Positions 6,208 to 10,625 of a stretch of 10,625 nucleotides of DNA are shown here, in pieces. Source of the DNA: Treponema sp. Lineage in GTDB: Bacteria; Spirochaetota; Spirochaetia; Treponematales; Treponemataceae. The DNA is taken from NCBI GenBank assembly GCA_003447785.1, contig DLYJ01000016.1:1-10625 (forward strand), written 5' to 3'. Within the stretch, counting starts at the first letter, position 1; every line of letters starts with the position of its first letter. The notes under the pieces are model-generated. The model saw nothing but the letters and a program-made list of their open reading frames with translations, made no database searches and had not been told where the DNA came from. The translations under genes and the position numbers were made by a program.

Positions 6208-7263
6208 CTATTCAGAGAAGCGGATGTCCTGCCAGATTGTATTGTATTTATCAAGGCCTTCAGCAATGTCTTCCTTAAGAACACAGTTATTCATCTGGCT
6301 TGCGTCGTACATTGGTTTTTTAGTTGTGAATTCGGCAGCGGCCGGGATTACAAAGCACGGAAAGTTGAATGCATCAAGGAATTTTGCATAAACTTCAGGG
6401 CGATGAATGTAGTTGATGAATTCGTTTGCAAGTTCAACATGTTTTGCATCCTTAAGGATACACATGCTGTCGAGATAAGAAGGACCGCCTTCTGCAGGGA
6501 TAAAGAAGTCGATTGTTTCGTCCCATTTTTCTTCCGGAACTTCACCATAGATAACTTCTGCATAACCCTGGCAGAGCCAGAAGTCGCCGCTTGCGAAAGA
6601 TTTACCAAATCCTTCAGCGTCAAATTTAACGAGGTTCGGCTTCCACTGGTTTATAATCAAATCTTTTGCCTGAGCAAGTTCATCATCATTCAATGTGTTG
6701 ATGTTGTAGCCCAGTGTTGTGAGGGCGTCGCCTACAACTTCGCGCATGTCATCCATCATTGTTGCGTGACCTGCAAACTGTTTGTCTGCAAAAATATTCC
6801 AGTTGCGTACATAGCTTCCTGCTGGTACCTTTGTCTTGTTTACGGCAATACCTGCTGCACCAAGGTAGTATGGAGCACAGTACTTCATTTCAGGATCGTA
6901 TGTAGCCATTTTTGAAATAAGCGGGTTTACATACTTGTTGTTTGTCATTTTTGAAGCATCAAGTTCCTGGAGCATTCCCTGCTTGATCATGATTGAACAG
7001 TAGTCCTGTGATGGAACTACGATATCATAACCTTTAGCACCAGCACGGAGTTTAGCATACATTTCTTCGTTTGAAGCATAGCTGTCAACTTTGATAGTAC
7101 AGTTAAATTCTTTTTCAAAGTCCTTGAGAACTTCATCTGGAGTGTAGTAAGTCCAGTTATACAAATACAATGTCTTTCCGTCATCTTTTGAACAAGAGAA
7201 AAGACCCAGTCCGGCTACAGCCAACGCAGCTGTAATAACCATTTTTGTGACAATTTTTTTCAT
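6208..7263 (-). CDS. potD: PotD-type spermidine/putrescine-binding lipoprotein
   Basis: PotD is the substrate-binding component of the polyamine ABC transporter. It captures polyamine outside the inner membrane and delivers it to PotB-PotC. The 351-residue product has a lipoprotein signal ending in LFSC, with Cys24 as the lipid-anchor residue; Phe and Ser before Cys follow the relaxed spirochaete pattern. Family marks are LYNWTYY (Trp37, Tyr40), the DIVVPS strand (80-85), MMDDMREVVGDAL (169-181) and the PAEGGPSYLDS loop (256-266). In E. coli PotD the last loop carries Trp255 and Asp257; here Tyr263 takes the Trp position and Asp265 is kept, which may shift preference between putrescine and spermidine. 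It is the last gene of the operon, 98 bp after potC. AGGA stands 11 nt before the ATG. A strong terminator follows. Confidence 0.93.
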   Translation of the reverse strand: MKKIVTKMVITAALAVAGLGLFSCSKDDGKTLYLYNWTYYTPDEVLKDFEKEFNCTIKVDSYASNEEMYAKLRAGAKGYDIVVPSQDYCSIMIKQGMLQELDASKMTNNKYVNPLISKMATYDPEMKYCAPYYLGAAGIAVNKTKVPAGSYVRNWNIFADKQFAGHATMMDDMREVVGDALTTLGYNINTLNDDELAQAKDLIINQWKPNLVKFDAEGFGKSFASGDFWLCQGYAEVIYGEVPEEKWDETIDFFIPAEGGPSYLDSMCILKDAKHVELANEFINYIHRPEVYAKFLDAFNFPCFVIPAAAEFTTKKPMYDASQMNNCVLKEDIAEGLDKYNTIWQDIRFSE

Positions 7264-7323
7264 AAGACTTTAATTCCTATAATCACAAAAAAAATATCTA
7301 AACACCCCCACAAGGTGCTTTTT

Positions 7324-7345
7324 CCAGCAGAATTTCTCCTGCCGG
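7324..7345 (-). promoter_or_regulatory. Intercistronic hairpin between potC and potD
   Basis: In minus-strand RNA, CCGGCAG (from 7345) pairs with CUGCUGG (to 7324): seven pairs, one of them G-U, with an 8-nt loop. No U-run follows; the next bases are AAAAA. It is therefore not a terminator. It begins 16 bp after the potC stop. Such hairpins in transporter operons can protect one part of an mRNA from decay, which could let potD be made in larger amounts than the permeases. That role is inferred. Confidence 0.4.
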
Positions 7346-7361
7346 TAATTCAATAATTCAA

Positions 7362-8231
7362 TTAGTGCGAAGCGGCAAAACTCTTTAAGCCTTTTCGCAG
7401 AACAAATGTAAACATACAGATTGCAAGAATAATTACGAATGAGAGTGAATTGATTACTGGACTTACGCCAAAACGAATCATCGAGTAAACGTAAAGGGGA
7501 AGTGTAGTGCTTCCGGGACCGCTTACAAGGAATGTAATGACATAGTCTTCGAGACTCATTGTAACGCTCATCATAAAGCCGCTTATGATTCCGGGCATAA
7601 TTGCAGGAATGATAACCTTGAACAGAGTCTGTCTTTCGTTGGCACCCAGGTCGTGGCTTGCTTCGATAATTGAATAATCAAATTCATCAACCCGCGCCGT
7701 AACCATAAGATAAACGAAGGGCAGACAGAAAGTTGTATGTGCGATAAAGATTGTTACAAGACCGAGGCTCATTTTGATTGAACTGAAAAAAATCAAAAGT
7801 GAAAGTCCCATGATAACTTCCGGAAGAACCATCGGCAGAAAGCTTACTGTCTGAAGGTAGCCGCGTCCAAAGAACTTGTACCAGCTGACACCGATTGCAG
7901 CAAGAGTTCCGAGGATTGTAGCGACGATTCCGGATGTAATTGCGACGATAAAACTGTTTAAAAGTGAATTCCACAGGGGTGCGCTGTCAAAAATCAGTTT
8001 CTGATACCAGATAAACGAAACGCCTGTAAAGGTAGTGTCTTTTGATTCATTGAAAGAATAAAAGATGATTACCAGAAGAGGCAGAAACAAAAACAAAAGA
8101 CAGATAATCAGAACGGTTTTGGAAAAACTGATCGGCGTATTGCGTTTTTTCCAGTCGCGTTTTGCGTGGCGTGCAGGTTCGCTGGCCTTTTTGCGCTGGG
8201 CATAGAGCTTAAAAGGGTTTACAAATGTCAT
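7362..8231 (-). CDS. potC: PotC-type polyamine ABC transporter permease
   Basis: PotC is one of the two inner-membrane subunits that form the polyamine channel. The 289-residue protein has about six hydrophobic segments (roughly 38-59, 93-115, 127-150, 155-178, 210-235 and 260-280). The cytoplasmic EAA loop reads IIEASHDLGANERQTLFKV (188-206) followed by IIP; it docks onto the ATPase PotA. A very basic stretch of about 30 residues (RKK, RHAKRDWKKR) precedes the first helix and makes the protein longer than E. coli PotC (about 264). The start overlaps the potB stop as ATGA (8228-8231). A strong GGAGG lies six bases upstream, within potB, so both coupling and direct initiation are possible. Second position among the permeases and sequence type favour PotC over PotB. 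Confidence 0.92.
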   Translation of the reverse strand: MTFVNPFKLYAQRKKASEPARHAKRDWKKRNTPISFSKTVLIICLLFLFLPLLVIIFYSFNESKDTTFTGVSFIWYQKLIFDSAPLWNSLLNSFIVAITSGIVATILGTLAAIGVSWYKFFGRGYLQTVSFLPMVLPEVIMGLSLLIFFSSIKMSLGLVTIFIAHTTFCLPFVYLMVTARVDEFDYSIIEASHDLGANERQTLFKVIIPAIMPGIISGFMMSVTMSLEDYVITFLVSGPGSTTLPLYVYSMIRFGVSPVINSLSFVIILAICMFTFVLRKGLKSFAASH

Positions 8232-9211
8232 TTTGTGCCTCCGTTCAACGGATCTTCTTTAGTAGAAACCTTTTTAAGGTCTGCTTCCTTTTTGTTTGAA
8301 TACAGCATCCACAAAATTCCAAGCATACTGATCAATGTCAAAATCATACTGAATGCGGATGCAAGCGGCCAGTTACGTGTTTTCTGAACCTGGTCAACGA
8401 TGATGTTACCAATCATATAGCTGTCTTTGCCGCCGACGATGTTTGGAACTGTGTATGCACCAAAAATCGGAATAAAGGTAAAGATAATTGCAGAGATGAT
8501 ACCGCTCTTAATTCCAGGAAGGAGAATTTTGTAAATTGACTGCGGTTTTGTGGCTCCAAGGTCGCGGCTTGCTTCCAGAAGTGAAAAGTCAAAGCGGTCT
8601 ACTGCCGTAAAAATCGGGAGAATCGCGTACGGAAGGTACATGTAAATGCTTAGGATGATTACAGCGGTTTTTGTGTACATGAATTTTACCGGTTTGAATA
8701 CTGCTTCCGGGTTTGAAGTAATTTTATTCCATAAGTCAAAGAAGAATTTTAAAAGCATGTTCAGAATTCCGTTGTCCCCCAGAATCGTAATCCATGCAAA
8801 GATACGGATGAGAGAGTTTGTCAAAAATGGAATAATTACCAGAACTAGAAGAAGTGTCTGATGCTTACTGCGTGCCATGGCGTAACCGCAGGGAAGTGCC
8901 ATGAGAATTGTAATCAGTGTTGCAACTACGGTAATCCAGAGTGTGCGCAGAAAGATGATTCCGTAGGCGGGGCTCAGCATCTGCTGATATGCCTTGAGGG
9001 AAAACTCTGCCACAACCGAACCGTAAACGTCTCTTTTCATAAAAGAGTAGCATACGATGATTATGATTGGAACAATAAAAAATAAACTGAACCATACACC
9101 CATGGGCCATGCGTAGAGCGGGCCCGGATTAGGCTTTTTGTATTTTTTGTCCCGTGCAGCCTTTGCTGCCTTTAACTGAAGACTGACTTTAGGTTTAGAT
9201 GACTCTGCCAT
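8228..9211 (-). CDS. potB: PotB-type polyamine ABC transporter permease
   Basis: PotB is the partner permease of PotC in the inner membrane. The 327-residue protein shows six hydrophobic segments (about 37-57, 86-110, 117-143, 183-204, 236-258 and 285-305). The EAA loop is LLEASRDLGATKPQSIYKI (211-229) followed by LLP, which contacts PotA. A charged region of about 30 residues rich in Lys precedes helix 1. A loop between helices 3 and 4 (about 152-181, FFFDLWNKITSNPEAVFKP) appears longer than in E. coli PotB. The gene starts 25 bp after potA. AGGA stands 11 nt before the ATG. The stop codon overlaps the potC start. Confidence 0.92.
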   Translation of the reverse strand: MAESSKPKVSLQLKAAKAARDKKYKKPNPGPLYAWPMGVWFSLFFIVPIIIIVCYSFMKRDVYGSVVAEFSLKAYQQMLSPAYGIIFLRTLWITVVATLITILMALPCGYAMARSKHQTLLLVLVIIPFLTNSLIRIFAWITILGDNGILNMLLKFFFDLWNKITSNPEAVFKPVKFMYTKTAVIILSIYMYLPYAILPIFTAVDRFDFSLLEASRDLGATKPQSIYKILLPGIKSGIISAIIFTFIPIFGAYTVPNIVGGKDSYMIGNIIVDQVQKTRNWPLASAFSMILTLISMLGILWMLYSNKKEADLKKVSTKEDPLNGGTK

Positions 9212-9236
9212 AATTTCGTTAATCCTGATTCAAAAA

Positions 9237-10430
9237 TTATTTGTTGATGTCTTCAACAATATAACCGTCTTCTGCAGACCAAGAAATATAGACCGTGTCC
9301 TTCCATTGAATTTCAGGACCGTCATCCAGATAGTTAGTATGCTGTTTAAATACTTTAACGATTGTGCCGTTTTCGAGGCGAACGTAGAATTTAGACTGGA
9401 ATCCCGTGTAAACAGGTTCTTCAACAACGCCCTTGAAAACGTTAATGTCTTTGCGTCCCTTTACATCAGGTTCTTCAGTTGTGATCCTGATTTTTTCCGG
9501 ACGAACGGTAAATGCAACTTTCTGACCTTCATCTGTGTGTTCGTAGTCAGTAACGAGGATGTTTTTATCTTCTTCCTTTGTTGCCTGTGTATCACCCTTA
9601 AGGCGGGCCTGCATTCCGAGGGCTGGTACGTTTAGGGTAACCATGTGTTCAATATCAGCCTTGCCCGGAACCTTGTAGCTTTCGCAGTTTACAACGGTTG
9701 ATTCAAAAAGGTTTGTTTCGCCGATAAACTGTGCAACAAACTGAGTTGCAGGGCTTTCGTAAATTTCAAAAGGTGTGCCGACCTGGAGAACATTTCCGCT
9801 GTTCATGACGGCAATGCGGTCAGAAACAGCCAGCGCTTCACTCTGGTCGTGAGTTACATAAATGAATGTAATGCCGATTTTGTCGTGCAGACGGTCAAGT
9901 TCAACAAGAAGGTTTGAACGGAGCTTTGCATCCAGGGCAGAAAGCGGTTCATCAAGGAGAAGAACTTTAGGTTCGTTAATCAGTGCCCGGGCAATTGCAA
10001 CACGCTGACGCTGACCGCCTGAGAGCTGGTTCGGCTTTTTGTACATATGCTGTTCCAGCTGAACAAGAGAAAGGTATTCCTTTACTTTCTGATCAATAAT
10101 ATTTTTATCGGTTTTTTTAAGGCGCAGAGGGAATGCAACGTTTTCGTAAACGCTCATGTGCGGAAACAGCGCATAACTCTGGAATACTGTGTTTGACGGG
10201 CGCTTGTTAGGCTGCAAAGGGATGATGTTCTGATCGTCAAAAAGAACGGCTCCATCATCAGGAAATTCAAAACCGGCAATAATGCGCAAAAGTGTTGTTT
10301 TGCCGCATCCGGAAGGTCCAAGCAGAGAGAAGAATTCACCCTGATTAATAGTAAAATTAATGTCATTTAATGCATGGAATGAACCAAAATGCTTTGACAC
10401 ATGGTCAATTGTAACCTGACTTCCGTTCAA
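9237..10430 (-). CDS. potA: PotA, ATP-binding subunit of the polyamine ABC transporter
   Basis: PotA hydrolyses ATP on the cytoplasmic side to drive uptake through PotB-PotC. In the 397-residue protein the nucleotide-binding domain has Walker A GPSGCGKT (38-45), the Q-loop Gln84 in VFQSYALFPHM, the signature LSGGQ (136-140), Walker B VLLLDE (156-161), the D-loop SALD and His194 in VTHDQSEAL. A TOBE-type regulatory domain occupies about 235-397, with RPEKIRI at 310-316. It carries a charged insertion of about 25 residues (275-300). The start codon is TTG (10428-10430). No in-frame ATG lies close by, and AGAGG (10440-10444) stands nine bases upstream. The first beta-strand VTIDHVSKHFG also needs this start. 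TTG may keep expression low. The gene heads the operon potA-potB-potC-potD. Confidence 0.96.
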   Translation of the reverse strand: MNGSQVTIDHVSKHFGSFHALNDINFTINQGEFFSLLGPSGCGKTTLLRIIAGFEFPDDGAVLFDDQNIIPLQPNKRPSNTVFQSYALFPHMSVYENVAFPLRLKKTDKNIIDQKVKEYLSLVQLEQHMYKKPNQLSGGQRQRVAIARALINEPKVLLLDEPLSALDAKLRSNLLVELDRLHDKIGITFIYVTHDQSEALAVSDRIAVMNSGNVLQVGTPFEIYESPATQFVAQFIGETNLFESTVVNCESYKVPGKADIEHMVTLNVPALGMQARLKGDTQATKEEDKNILVTDYEHTDEGQKVAFTVRPEKIRITTEEPDVKGRKDINVFKGVVEEPVYTGFQSKFYVRLENGTIVKVFKQHTNYLDDGPEIQWKDTVYISWSAEDGYIVEDINK

Positions 10431-10439
10431 TATTAGGTA

Positions 10440-10444
10440 CCTCT
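10440..10444 (-). promoter_or_regulatory. Shine-Dalgarno sequence that fixes the TTG start of potA
   Basis: AGAGG on the minus strand lies nine bases before the TTG codon. It begins one base after the TAA of the short leader frame at 10446-10493, so a ribosome finishing that frame would cover this site. Confidence 0.7.
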
Positions 10445-10445
10445 T

Positions 10446-10493
10446 TTATTCCACAACTTCTGGTGGTTTTGATGTAAAACAGAATATCTGCAT
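10446..10493 (-). CDS. Possible 15-residue leader peptide upstream of potA
   Basis: An ATG at 10491-10493 opens a frame reading MQIFCFTSKPPEVVE and then TAA. The predicted transcription start of the pot promoter (about 10494) is at or next to this ATG, so it could be translated as a leaderless frame; no Shine-Dalgarno sequence is possible. It ends 15 nt before potA, and its stop abuts the potA ribosome site. It contains a Pro-Pro pair, a known slow step for ribosomes, and an RNA stem CCAC/GUGG. A role in translational control of potA is speculative; a frame of this length can occur by chance. Confidence 0.3.
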   Translation of the reverse strand: MQIFCFTSKPPEVVE

Positions 10494-10500
10494 AAAGTAC

Positions 10501-10529
10501 AAAATAGAGTTAATAATACAATTTGTCTA
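10501..10529 (-). promoter_or_regulatory. Promoter of the potABCD operon
   Basis: On the minus strand TAGACA (10524-10529, five of six consensus bases) and TATTTT (10501-10506, four of six) are separated by exactly 17 bp. An A/T-rich stretch upstream could serve as an UP element. The predicted start near 10494 leaves a leader of about 63 nt, too short for most riboswitches. A 12-bp AT palindrome, AAATAATTATTT (10551-10562), lies 22 bp upstream of the -35 box and could bind a regulator. Confidence 0.6.
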
Positions 10530-10625
10530 TAAGTTTTCCCAAAAAATTTGAAATAATTATTTTTTTACTGAACAAATGTTGGGGTTGCGTAAGCAAAAAG
10601 ACATCATATGGAAACGGGAAGGAAA

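Noticed and set aside
6190..6915. A 241-codon open frame on the plus strand opposite potD, rich in Cys and Val
   Set aside because: It is the mirror frame of a well-supported lipoprotein gene, has no ribosome site and shows no recognisable domain.
7303..7317. CACC/GGTG mini-hairpin before potD as an internal terminator
   Set aside because: The stem is only 4 bp, and the T-run on the minus strand is too far away to form an intrinsic terminator.
10431..10500. A riboswitch in the potA leader
   Set aside because: The leader is only about 63 nt and shows one weak 4-bp stem; no known riboswitch core was recognised.
10608..10625. ATG at the right edge on the plus strand (reads METGRK), a possible divergent gene
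   Set aside because: Only six codons are visible, with no Shine-Dalgarno sequence and no clear promoter, so it cannot be supported.

Overview
The window looks like a chromosomal segment from a spirochaete, most likely a host-associated or gut Treponema. The evidence is a moderate GC content, a PotD-type lipoprotein with a relaxed spirochaete-like lipobox (L-F-S-C), and an OmpA domain whose usual GHTD motif reads GHTA. The two-domain RecQ also fits. The assignment is by protein character, not by database search. Every large gene lies on the minus strand; only a 76-codon gene lies on the plus strand.

From left to right: (1) the 5' part of hisF and all of hisH, which together form imidazole glycerol phosphate synthase of histidine biosynthesis. 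A well-formed promoter sits so close to hisH that its mRNA is probably leaderless. (2) A small plus-strand gene for a one-helix membrane protein with an acidic Gly/Asp tail. Its 3' end overlaps the 3' end of recQ tail-to-tail by 95 bp. (3) A group of three minus-strand genes: a PAS-GGDEF-EAL protein of cyclic-di-GMP metabolism, an exported OmpA-domain protein joined to it by an ATGA overlap, and recQ. A terminator-like hairpin lies directly in front of the recQ start codon. (4) A 387-bp intergenic region holding a 151-bp imperfect palindrome capped by a GCGAAGC mini-hairpin, small operator-like palindromes, a candidate promoter and the pot terminator. (5) A complete polyamine ABC transporter operon, potA-potB-potC-potD, with a good promoter upstream and an intrinsic terminator downstream. 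A 15-codon open frame occupies the potA leader.

The pot genes would make a full uptake system for spermidine or putrescine: ATPase, two permeases and a lipid-anchored binding protein. potB and potC are translationally coupled, whereas potD is set apart by 98 nt containing a hairpin. The EAL protein and OmpA protein are likely made together, which suggests a link between second-messenger signalling and the cell envelope.

No tRNA, rRNA, CRISPR array, transposase or phage gene was seen. I do not see a clearly new multi-gene system. The parts most worth a second look are the long palindrome at 5961-6111, the RNA structure at the recQ start, the potential leader peptide before potA, and the altered peptidoglycan-binding residue of the OmpA protein.
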